DNA of 64,000 bases, from contig NZ_JACCCV010000001.1 in NCBI RefSeq assembly GCF_013410115.1, positions 1,984,001 to 2,048,000 on the forward strand, read 5' to 3'. The DNA is from Tunturiibacter gelidiferens (GTDB lineage: Bacteria > Acidobacteriota > Terriglobia > Terriglobales > Acidobacteriaceae). Below the pieces are notes generated by a model. It was given only the letters and a program-made list of their open reading frames with translations. It was not told the DNA's origin and ran no database searches. Position numbers and translations under genes: made by a program. Positions 31,814 to 41,109 of this stretch are shown here, in pieces (position 1 is the first letter of the stretch; each line of letters starts with the position of its first letter).

Positions 31814-31842
31814 AGGATAGTGCGGAGTTGGATGCTTGTCGA
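31814..31842 (-). promoter_or_regulatory. Promoter of the upstream DUF3011 copy
   Basis: On the minus strand: TCGACA, 17 bases, TATCCT, 63 bases ahead of the ATG at 31751. Boxes and spacing are identical to the copy at 30921-30949. Confidence 0.6.
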
Positions 31843-31864
31843 TATTGGATGCAGAAATAAGAAT

Positions 31865-31899
31865 GGCCGCCACCCTTTTTGGATGACGGCCTTTTCTTT
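31865..31899. terminator. Hairpin terminator between desaturase and DUF3011 genes
   Basis: GGCCGCCACCC (31865-31875) pairs with GGATGACGGCC (31881-31891), 9 of 11 positions, around a five-T loop. The T-rich tail lies on the plus-strand side, but the minus-strand reading (end of the desaturase transcript) also has an A-rich run before and T-rich bases after. It most likely ends the desaturase transcript. Confidence 0.6.
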
Positions 31900-31915
31900 T
31901 TTTGTGAACGGTGGA

Positions 31916-32905
31916 CTAGATGACGCCCGCTGGTTTGGGATTCTTCGGATCGAATTTGGCGATCTGGATCTTGTCTGCGAGACCGACTTTGCTGAGAACC
32001 CAGATGCAGTAGTAGTTGATGTCGAACTCATACCATTCGAGACCGTGGCGCGCGCTGACGGGATGGGCGTGGTGGTTGTTATGCCAGCCTTCGCCTCCGG
32101 TTAACATGGCGACCCACCAGTTGTTGCGGGAGTCGTCCTTGGTCTCGAAGCGGCGCTTGCCCCAGAGGTGGGTGGCGGAGTTGACGAGCCAGGTGGCGTG
32201 GAGACCGATGGTGACGCGTAGGAAGGTTCCCCAGAGGACCATGCCGAGAGCGCCTACAAAGTGGTGACCTGCAGGTGCGAGAGCTGCGCCGAGCGCTACC
32301 TGGAGAAGCCCGGTGACGACGAGGGGCACGTAGTGGTATTTGCTGAGCCAGACGTGGACCGGGTCTTTGGTGAGGTCGGGAGCGTAGCGGCCGAGGAGGG
32401 CGGTTTCGGAGTGGAGGGCGCGACCGGAGAGGATCCAGCCGGCGTGAGCCCACCAGGTGCCGTCATGCGGTGTGTGCGGATCGCCTTCCTGGTCGGAGTT
32501 CTGATGGTGGACACGGTGGGTGGCTACCCAGAAGATCGGGCCACCCTCGAGCGCGAGGCAGCCGCACATGGTGACGAAGTACTCGACCCACTTGGGAACT
32601 TTGTAGCCGCGATGGGTCAACAGGCGGTGATAGGCGACGCCGATGCCGACGTTGATCGCGAAGAAGTACATGACGAAAAAGACGGCTAGATTTTTCCAGG
32701 AGAAGAAGAAGAAAGAGGCGATGGCTCCAACGTGGAAGAGTCCCATGGCGATCGTGGTGATCCAGTTGATGCGGCCTTCCTGGTGCTCGCGGCCCATTCG
32801 CAGATCCTGCTTGATCTTCTGGGTAACTTCGGCGACGGCCGGAACGACGGCGGCGAGCTTGGGTGCTTTTACCTGGGCTTCTTCGATGGTGGTGATGGGG
32901 GTCAT
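31916..32905 (-). CDS. Membrane fatty acid desaturase (acyl-CoA delta-9 type)
   Basis: An integral di-iron enzyme that introduces a double bond into acyl chains, 329 residues. The three His boxes are clear: HRLLTHR, HRVHHQNSD and HNNHHAHP, along with four or more membrane helices (MGLFHVGAIASFFFFSW, LAVFFVMYFFAINVGIGVAY and so on). A WHNNHHAHP-type third box marks the acyl-CoA/lipid delta-9 class. I chose the ATG at 32905; the open frame continues upstream without meaning. It is probably monocistronic, with a terminator after the stop. Confidence 0.93.
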   Translation of the reverse strand: MTPITTIEEAQVKAPKLAAVVPAVAEVTQKIKQDLRMGREHQEGRINWITTIAMGLFHVGAIASFFFFSWKNLAVFFVMYFFAINVGIGVAYHRLLTHRGYKVPKWVEYFVTMCGCLALEGGPIFWVATHRVHHQNSDQEGDPHTPHDGTWWAHAGWILSGRALHSETALLGRYAPDLTKDPVHVWLSKYHYVPLVVTGLLQVALGAALAPAGHHFVGALGMVLWGTFLRVTIGLHATWLVNSATHLWGKRRFETKDDSRNNWWVAMLTGGEGWHNNHHAHPVSARHGLEWYEFDINYYCIWVLSKVGLADKIQIAKFDPKNPKPAGVI

Positions 32906-33034
32906 ATATGTATCGCTGTCCTTGTGTTTCGGGTACCGATGAACTGCTAATACTGACGCTATCAGGGGCGAAGGGAGACGTGGTGTAAGACTTTTGTAAT
33001 GCCACCCAAAGGTGGGAGTTGATAGGCTTGAAGT

Positions 33035-33946
33035 ATGACGATTGGGACCAAAGTTGCACCGTTTAGCCTGAAGCCGTGGTTTAGCGAAAGAGTATGGGGA
33101 AAGAGCGATCTGAAGCCTTGGTATGAAGAGACTGGAACGACCGAGTTGGTGGGGGAGGCCTGGCTGACCGGGCCGCAGTGTCTGGTGGAGAGTGGACCGT
33201 ATACGGGGCAGACGCTGGCTTCCGTTGCGGAGAAGATGGGTGGCGAGTTTCCGCTGCTTGTCAAGATTCTGTTTCCGGCGGATAAGCTTTCGGTGCAGGT
33301 GCATCCGGATGATGCGCAGGCGACGGCTATGGGCGAGACGCGGGGAAAGACCGAATGCTGGTATGTGCTGGAGGCGGAGCCGGGTGCGACGGTCGCACTC
33401 GGGTTGAAGCCGGGTGTGGGTGCGAAGGAGGTTGCGGCTTCTGTGGAGAGCGGGACGATGGAACTGCTGCTGGAGCATGTTCCGGTGTCAGTGGGGGACA
33501 TGCTGTTTGTGGATGCTGGGACTGTACATGCGATCGGACCTGGGGTGGTGCTGCTGGAGACGCAACAGACGAGCGATGTGACGTATCGGCTATATGACTA
33601 CGGACGGCCGCGGGAACTGCATCTGGAGAAGGGCCTGCAGGTGATGAAGTCTAAGACAGAGGCGGGCAAGGTTGCGCCGCGGAAGATGGACGGATTTACG
33701 AGATTGATTGAGCAGAAGTATTTTGTCGTTGATCGATTTGAGATCTCTTCGAGGAGTGAAAGAACGGTTTCTTTTGCGGGAGCGGGATGTCTTGTCGGGT
33801 TGACGGGTAGTGGAGTGGTCAGGACTCCTGATGGAGAGTTAGCGTTGACTCCCGGGAGGGCCGTGGTAGTGCCGCGGGGAGATGGTGACGTTGTTGTTGA
33901 GACGAAGGCTGGAGTTTCGTTTGTGCGGTGTGTGGCTCCAGTTTAG
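33035..33946 (+). CDS. manA: Mannose-6-phosphate isomerase, class I
   Basis: Interconverts mannose 6-phosphate and fructose 6-phosphate; 303 residues, the short bacterial type. Zinc-site text: KLSVQVHPDDAQA and GKTECWYVLEAEPG, then the catalytic region TVHAIGPGVVLLETQQTSDVTYRLYDYGR. A C-terminal cupin-like half is present. It is followed after 11 bases by the DUF1697 gene. Confidence 0.92.
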   Translation: MTIGTKVAPFSLKPWFSERVWGKSDLKPWYEETGTTELVGEAWLTGPQCLVESGPYTGQTLASVAEKMGGEFPLLVKILFPADKLSVQVHPDDAQATAMGETRGKTECWYVLEAEPGATVALGLKPGVGAKEVAASVESGTMELLLEHVPVSVGDMLFVDAGTVHAIGPGVVLLETQQTSDVTYRLYDYGRPRELHLEKGLQVMKSKTEAGKVAPRKMDGFTRLIEQKYFVVDRFEISSRSERTVSFAGAGCLVGLTGSGVVRTPDGELALTPGRAVVVPRGDGDVVVETKAGVSFVRCVAPV

Positions 33947-33957
33947 AGGAGTGCATG

Positions 33958-34518
33958 ATGAAGGATCGAGTCGCCGAGACGCCTTTGAGATATGTCGCTT
34001 TGATGCGTGGCATAAATGTTGGCGGTAAGAACATGTTGCCGATGAAAGATCTTGTGGGGTTCTTTGAAGCGGCTGGATGTGGGCAGGTCGCGACATACAT
34101 CCAGAGCGGGAATGTCGTCTTCTGCGCCGACGACAAAGTGGTGAAGCGATTGGAGACGGTGATTGCGATGAAGGTTGAGGAGCGGTTTGGGTTGAAGGTG
34201 CCGGTGGTGTTGCGGACGGCTTCGGAGATGAAGGCAGTGGTTCGGGGAAATCCGTTTTTGAAGGCGGGAGCTGCGGAAGAGATGCTGCATGTTTCTTTCC
34301 TCGCGGATTGTCCAGGAAAGAATTTAGTGGCGGGGCTGGATGCAATGCGATCACCGCCGGACGAGTTTGCAGTGATTGGGAGAGAGATCTACATGAAGCT
34401 GGTGAATGGGGCGGCGAGGACGAAGCTGACAAATGCTTATTTTGACTCGAAGCTGCAAACCGTGAGCACGATGCGGAACTGGCGGACGGTTTTGAAACTC
34501 GCCGAGATGATGGCATGA
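33958..34518 (+). CDS. DUF1697 protein
   Basis: A 186-residue protein of the DUF1697 family, unknown function. Characteristic text: YVALMRGINVGGKNMLPMKDL near the start, TYIQSGNVVF, and VNGAARTKLTNAYFDSKL near the end. Two adjacent ATGs (33955 and 33958) are possible; GAGGAG is better spaced for the second. It is co-directional with manA and probably in its operon. Confidence 0.85.
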   Translation: MKDRVAETPLRYVALMRGINVGGKNMLPMKDLVGFFEAAGCGQVATYIQSGNVVFCADDKVVKRLETVIAMKVEERFGLKVPVVLRTASEMKAVVRGNPFLKAGAAEEMLHVSFLADCPGKNLVAGLDAMRSPPDEFAVIGREIYMKLVNGAARTKLTNAYFDSKLQTVSTMRNWRTVLKLAEMMA

Positions 34519-34553
34519 GATGCGATTCTCATTCGACTGAATTTTGGTGACGA

Positions 34554-35417
34554 TTAGTTGAGGAAAGCGCTTAGCTCGTTGGCGGCGTTGCGAAGGTGAT
34601 TGAGGAATCGGCTTTGCATCTCGAGGACGGAGAGACGAGGCGCGTTGCCGCTGAGATTCAGCGTGGCGACGACTCGGCCTGAGGCGGCATAGACGGGCAC
34701 GGCGAGGGAGCGGAGGCCGACCTCGTACTCTTGATCGACGAGGGCGTAGCCGTTGCGACGTACGTTGCGCAGAGCGAGGCGGAGCTTTTCGACTGAGATG
34801 ATGGTGCGAGTGGTGTGAGGAGTGAGCACGGCTTTGGCGAGATACTGCTCGAGCTGCTCGGTGGGGAGATAGGCGAGAAGGACGCGACCCATGCTGGTGC
34901 AGTAAGCGGGGAGCCGGCTGCCAATGTGGAGGTCGACGGCCATGACGCGGCTGACTTGAGTGCGGGCGATATAGACGATGTCTTCGCCGTCGAGGGTGGC
35001 GACGGAAAAGGACTCGCGGAGAGCGGCGGACATGCGTTCGAGGATGGGCTGCGCGGCAGTGGAGAGGGTGTTCGAGGTGGTGTAAGTCTGGGAGAGGGTG
35101 AGCATGCGCGGACGAAGGGAGTAGCGCGAGCCGTCTTCCGCGCCGGCAAACCCTAGCTTGGTGAGCGTGTAGAGGCAGCGGCGGACTGCTGCGCGAGAGA
35201 GGCCGGTCTTCACACTAAGTTGCGAAATGGTCATCTGCGGGGATTGCTGGGTGAATGCCTGGATGACAATAAGACCGCGAGCGAGCGAGGTCATGAAGTT
35301 GGGATCGCCGGTGAAGATGTCGAGAGAGGATGCGGGGGTGGGTTTGGGAGCAGGAGGTGGAGCGGGCGGGAGGGAGGTTTCGGATAATGTGAGGGGTTGG
35401 CGGGGGGTGAGGCTCAT
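34554..35417 (-). CDS. IclR-family regulator, PcaR/PobR-like
   Basis: A 287-residue regulator. A Pro-rich N-terminal tail (about 45 residues) precedes the winged-helix domain (LARGLIVIQAFTQQSPQMTISQLSVKTGLSRAAVRRCLYTL). The effector-binding domain follows, with IGSRLPAYCTSMGRVLLAYL, EKLRLALRNVRRNGYALVDQEYEVGLRSLAVPV and VVATLNLSG. The form is that of aromatic-catabolism regulators, but no such pathway is nearby. A palindrome upstream (35441-35458) may be its own operator. Confidence 0.88.
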   Translation of the reverse strand: MSLTPRQPLTLSETSLPPAPPPAPKPTPASSLDIFTGDPNFMTSLARGLIVIQAFTQQSPQMTISQLSVKTGLSRAAVRRCLYTLTKLGFAGAEDGSRYSLRPRMLTLSQTYTTSNTLSTAAQPILERMSAALRESFSVATLDGEDIVYIARTQVSRVMAVDLHIGSRLPAYCTSMGRVLLAYLPTEQLEQYLAKAVLTPHTTRTIISVEKLRLALRNVRRNGYALVDQEYEVGLRSLAVPVYAASGRVVATLNLSGNAPRLSVLEMQSRFLNHLRNAANELSAFLN

Positions 35418-35440
35418 GCGGGTCCTTTTCCGTGACGTTG

Positions 35441-35458
35441 TCGAACAAGACTGTTCGA
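35441..35458. promoter_or_regulatory. Palindromic operator candidate upstream of the IclR gene
   Basis: TCGAACA-AGAC-TGTTCGA, perfect seven-base arms, 24 bases before the IclR start codon. The position and length suit an autoregulatory site, which is inferred. Confidence 0.55.
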
Positions 35459-35611
35459 TAGACGGACTATCACTACGATAAACGCACGCTTAGGATATCG
35501 CAAGATCTCGCCATGATCGGGCTTCAATATTGCGGGAAGATTGGAAGTCTCTAGAGGAATCAGCGACACGTCCGTCGGCGGAAAGCTGGCTATCGTGGGG
35601 TGTGAGCTGTT

Positions 35612-36301
35612 TTATCTCTGGTCGAGAGTTGCAAGGATGTCGGCAGGTTCAGGGCGGACACGGAAGTCGGCGTGGCCTTCGGCGAAGACGATGGTGTTGG
35701 TCCGGTCGATCACGAAGACGGCGGGGAGCGGGAGGCGCCAGCTGGCTTCGGTGGCGTTGTGATAGCTGAGGCCTGCGTTGTTGAAAGGGATATTGATGAG
35801 GATGGACTGGTAGTAGCTGCGGAGGGCTTGCGGGATGGTGTGGGCTATCCCAAATTTGTCTGCGATCGTAGCGCCGGGGTCGGAGAGGAGGGGGTATTGC
35901 AGGCCATGCTGCTCGAGGGTGAAGTTATTTTGGCGAGTAGTTTGCGGGGAGATGGCGACGAAGATGGCGCCGTGTCTGCGGAGGTCGGTGTGCAGCTCGC
36001 GCCAGGCTTCGAGTTCTGTGACGCAGTAGGGATCCCAGCGCCCACGAAAGAATTTGATGACGAGGGGTCCGAGGGCCAGCAGATCGGCAGAGCTGACGGA
36101 CTTGTGGGTGAGGGCGTCTTCGAGTGTGAAGGCCGGAGCTTGCGCCCCGGCTTTGAGGGTACGGTCTTCAATGCCGGTGTTGAAGAGGTCTTCGGTCGCT
36201 TTTTCGGAGATGGCGAGACGCTCGGGCTGGACTAGAGCACGAGTGTTTTGCGTGATGCGGTCCAGTTGATCCTGAAGCGAGATGTTGAGAGCAGCGGCCA
36301 C
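35612..36301 (-). CDS. AhpC/TSA peroxiredoxin-like protein with altered active site
   Basis: A 229-residue thioredoxin-fold protein of the peroxiredoxin-like family. Text: AGAQAPAFTLEDALTHKSVSS, LVIKFFRGRWDPYC (where relatives have a Cys at the Asp90 position of a CPYC motif), VAISPQTTRQN, PLLSDPGATIADKFGI and AVFVIDRTNTIVFAEGHADF. Cys93 is the only cysteine in the protein, so the normal two-Cys chemistry is not possible. It starts three bases before the stop codon of the gene at 36304, so the two may be co-transcribed. Confidence 0.85.
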   Translation of the reverse strand: MAAALNISLQDQLDRITQNTRALVQPERLAISEKATEDLFNTGIEDRTLKAGAQAPAFTLEDALTHKSVSSADLLALGPLVIKFFRGRWDPYCVTELEAWRELHTDLRRHGAIFVAISPQTTRQNNFTLEQHGLQYPLLSDPGATIADKFGIAHTIPQALRSYYQSILINIPFNNAGLSYHNATEASWRLPLPAVFVIDRTNTIVFAEGHADFRVRPEPADILATLDQR

Positions 36302-36303
36302 GA

Positions 36304-37248
36304 TTACATTATTGCAGCTGTCTCTGTGGGTTGGTTTGTTGGACTGGCTTTCGCAACTTTCGTGTTGGTGTGGCAGGAGATGGCGGGCTGTGCTTTTTGC
36401 GCTACGGTCTTATTGTGATTTGCGTTGCTGGCAACCGGGGCCGCCTTCATCTCCTTAATCAGAGTTACGAGACGGGTGAAGGCTTGTTCGCGTGCGGTTT
36501 TGTTTCCGGGGACTGTGTTGCCTGGGTCTTCGCCGGCGCGCATGAAGCCGTGGCCTGCGCCGGCGTAGGTGATGGGCTCGTACTTCTTGCCGGCGGCCTT
36601 CATAGCATCGGTGGTAGCGGGGATGGTTGCGCCGATGCGGGCATCATTGCCGGCGTAGAAGCCGTAGACGGGAGCGGTGATCGTGGTGACGTCCGAGGGG
36701 CCGGGGCCGTAGAAGACGAAGGCGGCGGAGAGATCTTTGCGGTGAGCGGCGAAGGCGAAGGAGTTACCACCTCCCCAGCAGAAGCCCGTCACAGCGATCT
36801 TGCCGTTGGCCGCCGGTAGCTTCTTGCCGTAGTCCGCTGCGGCGTCGAGGTCGGCGGTGACGACGGCGGGATCGAGGCCGGAGATGGCTTTGACGGTGGC
36901 GTCCTGATTGGGGAAGGCGTCGGAGCCGCCGCCATTTGGGCCGAAGCCGGTAAGCAGATCGGGAGCGATGACGATGAAGCCCTGGGCGGCTAGCTCGTCG
37001 GCCATCTCTTTAGCCCAGTCGCTGAGGCCGAAAATCTCGTGGATGAGAATGATGACGGGGGCCTTCGTCTTTACCTCTGGGTAGACGACAAAGGCCTGAA
37101 CGGTGCGGTCGCCATGCTTGAGAGGAACATATTCGTGGTGGCGGGGCGAGGCTTCGAGGCGGGTCTTGGCCCAGTCCTGCGCTTGGATCGTAGATGTGAG
37201 GGGGAGGAGCAGAGCAAGGGCTAGGAGGTGCAGAGCAGGTCGGCGCAT
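36304..37248 (-). CDS. Exported dienelactone-hydrolase-family enzyme
   Basis: A 314-residue alpha/beta hydrolase with a signal peptide (MRRPALHLLALALLLPLTSTIQAQ). Key residues: ILIHEIFGLSDW (oxyanion region), the nucleophile Cys in VTGFCWGGGNSFA, an acidic residue after FYAGNDARIGATIP, and the His in GAGHGFMRAG. A C-terminal tail of about 55 residues is rich in Ala, Lys and Thr and probably disordered. The family hydrolyses lactones and esters; the substrate is unknown. Adjacent to the peroxiredoxin-like gene on the same strand. Confidence 0.88.
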   Translation of the reverse strand: MRRPALHLLALALLLPLTSTIQAQDWAKTRLEASPRHHEYVPLKHGDRTVQAFVVYPEVKTKAPVIILIHEIFGLSDWAKEMADELAAQGFIVIAPDLLTGFGPNGGGSDAFPNQDATVKAISGLDPAVVTADLDAAADYGKKLPAANGKIAVTGFCWGGGNSFAFAAHRKDLSAAFVFYGPGPSDVTTITAPVYGFYAGNDARIGATIPATTDAMKAAGKKYEPITYAGAGHGFMRAGEDPGNTVPGNKTAREQAFTRLVTLIKEMKAAPVASNANHNKTVAQKAQPAISCHTNTKVAKASPTNQPTETAAIM

Positions 37249-37302
37249 GGGAGGAGTTTAGTCCTGCGGTAAGGACTCGACAAGGCGCACGGAAAGTTTT
37301 CG

Positions 37303-38304
37303 TCAGGCTTTGATGGATCCGTCGTCCACAGGATATGGTCCCTGAGAAAATACTTCGTTGTGATAGCCCTTGGCTCCAACCGCTCTTGCGAGAGGACTTC
37401 GAAAATCAACCCCCGCGTTGAGACTATTTATGACAGAGGTGAAGTCATATTGCGGCAACCATCTCAGTTCGTCGCGGGCACGTTCGTTCACATAAACCCG
37501 TTCGATACCGGGAAACATCTTCCAGCCCCGATGACTGTATTTGACCTCGTAGTCCGGAACCCGCTTCCGCACGACTCCGGGTGCATCGTGTCGTAGCTGT
37601 TCTAGATCGTCGCGGTGGAATGGGGTTGTTGCGCTGACAATATATCTTCGGAAACCAAGATCTGGCGCGCGTTCTGCAGCCAGCAAATGTGCGCTCACGA
37701 CGTCTTCGATATCAACACGCCGGTAGAGGTACTCGTTCGCCTTTGAATTCAGATCCGAAAAAGCTTCGCGCACTTCCTGGTTGTCGTCCTCCTCAGGAAA
37801 GAATCGAGACGTCCTGAGCACGATGCATGGGAGATTTTGATTGCGATGGAATAACTGACAGAGATCCTCGGCGGCTGCCTTGGTCGCGCCGTAGATATTC
37901 TTGGGAACCGGCGTTACATCTTCGGTGATCCATGCCGCAGGATGTCCCGAAGGGGGCACAAGAGCGTCGCCAAACACACTGGTTGTGCTTGTGTGGACAA
38001 AAGACTTCACGCCTGCGGAGACAGCGGCTTCCAGCAGATTGAGCGTGCCGGTGATGTTGGTGTCGACAAACTCCTGTCGGCTATGTGTGGCAATGTGTGG
38101 CTTGTGCAGCGTGGCAGCGTGGAAGACCACCTGGACCTCTTTCATGCAGTGCGTTACGAGAGACCGCTCCGATATCGAGCCGATGTGAGTCGTAAAGGGA
38201 GATTTCAAAATATCCAGTCCCACAACTTCATGATCCAAGCTGTGCAGAGTTCGAACTAAAGCCTCACCCAGGTGACCTGCACTGCCCGTGACTAGAAATT
38301 TCAT
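37303..38304 (-). CDS. NAD-dependent epimerase/dehydratase (extended SDR)
   Basis: A 333-residue Rossmann-fold enzyme. The cofactor motif is VTGSAGHLGEALVRTL and the catalytic set is SFVHTSTTSVFG, then the Tyr-x3-Lys in NIYGATKAAAEDL. The C-terminal substrate domain is less conserved. Family members act on nucleotide sugars and on other carbonyl substrates, and no sugar-nucleotide genes are nearby, so the substrate is unknown. Confidence 0.88.
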   Translation of the reverse strand: MKFLVTGSAGHLGEALVRTLHSLDHEVVGLDILKSPFTTHIGSISERSLVTHCMKEVQVVFHAATLHKPHIATHSRQEFVDTNITGTLNLLEAAVSAGVKSFVHTSTTSVFGDALVPPSGHPAAWITEDVTPVPKNIYGATKAAAEDLCQLFHRNQNLPCIVLRTSRFFPEEDDNQEVREAFSDLNSKANEYLYRRVDIEDVVSAHLLAAERAPDLGFRRYIVSATTPFHRDDLEQLRHDAPGVVRKRVPDYEVKYSHRGWKMFPGIERVYVNERARDELRWLPQYDFTSVINSLNAGVDFRSPLARAVGAKGYHNEVFSQGPYPVDDGSIKA

Positions 38305-38485
38305 AAAGTGTCGTTCCGTGCATCCCAGGATTGGTCGGAGATGCGGCTGTTTCCGTCATGGTAAATGAATTAATTAAGGCTACTAATCGCGAAACAAATC
38401 ATTGAGGTGCAACCCGGAAGATCGTCACGCCGGATTCCGCTGCAGTGACATGGCTCGCCATCTGGGCTTTTATACTTTGCTGACC

Positions 38486-39067
38486 ATGCGATTTCAATTG
38501 AGAGTGGCTACGGCGAAGGATGTGGGAGCGATTCGCGAACTGATCGAGGCTTCGGTGCGTGGGCTTCAGGCGAAGGATTATTCGACGGCGCAGAGGGAGG
38601 GTGCGTTGGCGACAGTATTCACGGTGGACAGTCAACTGATTGCGGATGGGACTTACTTTCTCGCGATTGCTGAAGGTGGTGAGATTGCAGGGTGTGGTGG
38701 ATGGAGCTTTCGGAAGACCCTGTATGGAGGAGATCATCAGGTCGAGAAGATTGCTCTGGAGAGGCTGAATCCGGTGGTGGATGCGGCGAAGATTCGGGCG
38801 ATCTTTGTGCATCCTGATTTTGCGCGAAAGGGCTTGGGAAGTCTGATTCTAGCGGCTGCCGAGGATGCTGCGATCGCGGAAGGGTTTACGCACTTCGAGA
38901 TGGGCAGTACGTTGACGGGCGTGGGGCTTTATGCGCTGAAGGGGTATCTGGAGTTGGATCGTCGGCAGGTTCCGGTGGGCGGTGGGGAGACCATTGAAGT
39001 GGTGAGGATGGTGAAGCGGCGCGGCTTTGATGTTGGCACGACGCCGTGTAGTCTTCAGGCAGATTGA
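38486..39067 (+). CDS. GNAT-family N-acetyltransferase
   Basis: A 193-residue acetyltransferase. [60 protein letters not shown] (acetyl-CoA loop) and [15 protein letters not shown] show the fold. The start at 38486 gives a standard N-terminus; an open frame upstream has no ribosome site. The substrate is unknown. It precedes the HerA-like gene on the same strand by 17 bases. Confidence 0.82.
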   Translation: MRFQLRVATAKDVGAIRELIEASVRGLQAKDYSTAQREGALATVFTVDSQLIADGTYFLAIAEGGEIAGCGGWSFRKTLYGGDHQVEKIALERLNPVVDAAKIRAIFVHPDFARKGLGSLILAAAEDAAIAEGFTHFEMGSTLTGVGLYALKGYLELDRRQVPVGGGETIEVVRMVKRRGFDVGTTPCSLQAD

Positions 39068-39084
39068 GAGTTGGGAGTGAACCG

Positions 39085-40593
39085 ATGATTGAGATGCCAA
39101 TGATTGCGAAGGGTGCAGACGAGCTCTATTTGCTGCCGGGAATGACGAATCGACATGGTCTGGTCGCCGGGGCCACGGGGACTGGCAAAACTGTCACGCT
39201 GCAGGTCATGGCGGAGGCGTTGAGTTCGATTGGGGTGCCGGTGTTTGCCGCGGATGTGAAGGGAGACCTGTCGGGAATCTCGCAGGCGGGGAAGAGTTCG
39301 CCGAAGTTTGATGCGCGGGTTGCTGCGATGGGATTGGGGGAGTGGAGCTTTGCGGGGTGTCCCGTCGTGTTCTGGGATGTCTTCGGCAAGCAGGGACATC
39401 CTGTGAGAGCTACCGTCAGTGAAATGGGGCCGCTGCTGTTGAGCAGGATTCTGAATCTGAACGATACGCAGACGGGTGTGCTGACATTGGTTTTCAAGAT
39501 CGCCGATGACAGTGGATTGCTGCTGTTAGATATGAAAGATATGCAGGCGATGCTGCAGCATGTGGGTGAGGGCGCGAAAGAGTATCAGACGCAGTATGGA
39601 AATATTTCGGCGGCGAGTATCGGGGCGATTCAGCGTGGGTTGGTGGCGTTGGAGCAGCAGGGAGGCGACCTTTTCTTCGGCGAGCCGGCGCTGAATATCG
39701 ATGACCTGCTACAGGTAGATTCCAGCGGCAAAGGTGTGGTGAATATTTTGGCTGCGGATCAGCTGCTGCAATCGCCGCAGTTGTACGCGACGTTTCTGCT
39801 TTGGCTGATGAGTGAATTGTTTGAGAAATTGCCCGAGGTTGGAGATCAGGAGAAGCCGAAGCTGGTTTTTTTCTTCGATGAAGCTCATCTGTTGTTCAAC
39901 GATCTGCCCTCAGTTTTGCAGAATCGCATTGAGCAAGTGGTGCGGCTGATCCGGTCCAAGGGAGTTGGGGTATTCTTTGTGACGCAGAACCCGATCGACG
40001 TGCCGGATACGGTGTTGAGCCAGTTGGGCAACCGTGTTCAGCATGCGCTGCGGGCGTTTTCTCCAAGAGATCAGAAGGCAGTGAAGGCGGCGGCGCAGAC
40101 GTTTCGCGCGAATCCGAAGGTGAATGTGGAGGCTGTGATTACAGAGATGGGTGTGGGGGAGGCGTTGGTCTCGTTCCTGGATGAGAAGGGGATTCCGGGA
40201 ATGGTGGAGCGGGCGATGGTATGTCCGCCGCATAGCCAGATTGGGCCGATTACGCCGGAGCAGAGGGCGGAGATTATCAAAAATTCGGTGGTGGCGGGGG
40301 TGTACGAGACAGTGGTGGATCGGGAGTCGGCGTATGAGCGACTGAAGGGGAAGGCCGTGGTTTCGGGGGGTGGGGCTGCCGGTTCGGCAGGGTCTCTCAC
40401 AGGTTCGGGATCGGGTTGGATAGAGGCGGCTGGGACGGCGTTGGGTGGGGTGCTGGGACAGGGGAGTTCACGGAGAGGGGATACTGTGTTGCAGGCGGCG
40501 GTGAAGAGTGCAGCGCGGACGATGGGGAGCACGGTGGGACGGCAGCTGATCCGCGGGGTGCTGGGATCGTTGCTGGGAGGATCGAAGAGGTAA
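39085..40593 (+). CDS. HerA-like ATPase (DUF853)
   Basis: A 502-residue ATPase of the HerA/DUF853 class. Walker A is [22 protein letters not shown], Walker [18 protein letters not shown], and the arginine-finger region [34 protein letters not shown]. The C-terminus is Gly/Ser-rich and low in complexity ([18 protein letters not shown]). Relatives are thought to act on DNA ends or as helicase-like translocases, but no NurA-type partner is present, so the role is not fixed. The ATG at 39085 follows GGGAG; a TTG at 39064 is the alternative. Confidence 0.88.
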   Translation: MIEMPMIAKGADELYLLPGMTNRHGLVAGATGTGKTVTLQVMAEALSSIGVPVFAADVKGDLSGISQAGKSSPKFDARVAAMGLGEWSFAGCPVVFWDVFGKQGHPVRATVSEMGPLLLSRILNLNDTQTGVLTLVFKIADDSGLLLLDMKDMQAMLQHVGEGAKEYQTQYGNISAASIGAIQRGLVALEQQGGDLFFGEPALNIDDLLQVDSSGKGVVNILAADQLLQSPQLYATFLLWLMSELFEKLPEVGDQEKPKLVFFFDEAHLLFNDLPSVLQNRIEQVVRLIRSKGVGVFFVTQNPIDVPDTVLSQLGNRVQHALRAFSPRDQKAVKAAAQTFRANPKVNVEAVITEMGVGEALVSFLDEKGIPGMVERAMVCPPHSQIGPITPEQRAEIIKNSVVAGVYETVVDRESAYERLKGKAVVSGGGAAGSAGSLTGSGSGWIEAAGTALGGVLGQGSSRRGDTVLQAAVKSAARTMGSTVGRQLIRGVLGSLLGGSKR

Positions 40594-40599
40594 GCTTGG

Positions 40600-40986
40600 C
40601 TACTTGGCGCAGGAGGAGCAGGTGCCGTAGACGAAGAACTCGTGGCTGGAGTACTTGAAGCCGCGGGGTAGCTTCGGTCTGGACTGCATCTCGCAGCCTT
40701 CGAGTTCGTGTACGGTGCCGCAGGTGTTGCATTGGAAGTGGTGATGGTGGGCCTTGCCGGCTACTTCGTAGCGGGTGGAGTGGCCGGGGACGTCCACTGG
40801 GGTAAGCCACTTGTCGTCGACCAGGCTGCCGATGTTGCGATAGACGGTGGCGATGCTGAGCGCGTCGACCTCTTTCTGGGCGAGGGCGAGAGCCTCGTCG
40901 GGGGAGAGAGGGCGGTCGGCCTCAACGAAGGCTGCGCGGATGGCGTCTTTCTGGCGGGTGTTACGGGTCTGGACCGATATTGGCAT
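40600..40986 (-). CDS. Fur-family metal-responsive regulator
   Basis: A 128-residue regulator with a winged-helix N-terminus (RQKDAIRAAFVEADRPLSPDEALALAQKE, SIATVYRNIGSLVDDKWL) and a metal-binding dimer domain (AHHHHFQCNTCGTVHELEGC). A C-terminal CSSC motif adds the second pair of structural Cys. Whether it senses iron, zinc or peroxide cannot be read here. The start at 40986 gives the normal N-terminus. It is convergent with the HerA-like gene, six bases apart. Confidence 0.88.
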   Translation of the reverse strand: MPISVQTRNTRQKDAIRAAFVEADRPLSPDEALALAQKEVDALSIATVYRNIGSLVDDKWLTPVDVPGHSTRYEVAGKAHHHHFQCNTCGTVHELEGCEMQSRPKLPRGFKYSSHEFFVYGTCSSCAK

Positions 40987-41109
40987 GAGCGCGCTTGGCA
41001 CGCTTATCTTAGCGTGTTGCGAAGATAGTCTCAACTAGAAGGGGAAGGCGCGGAGGGCTGGGTCGGCCCATTCGTTGCTTGAGGGCTGCGCGGAATGGGC
41101 CGGTCTCAG

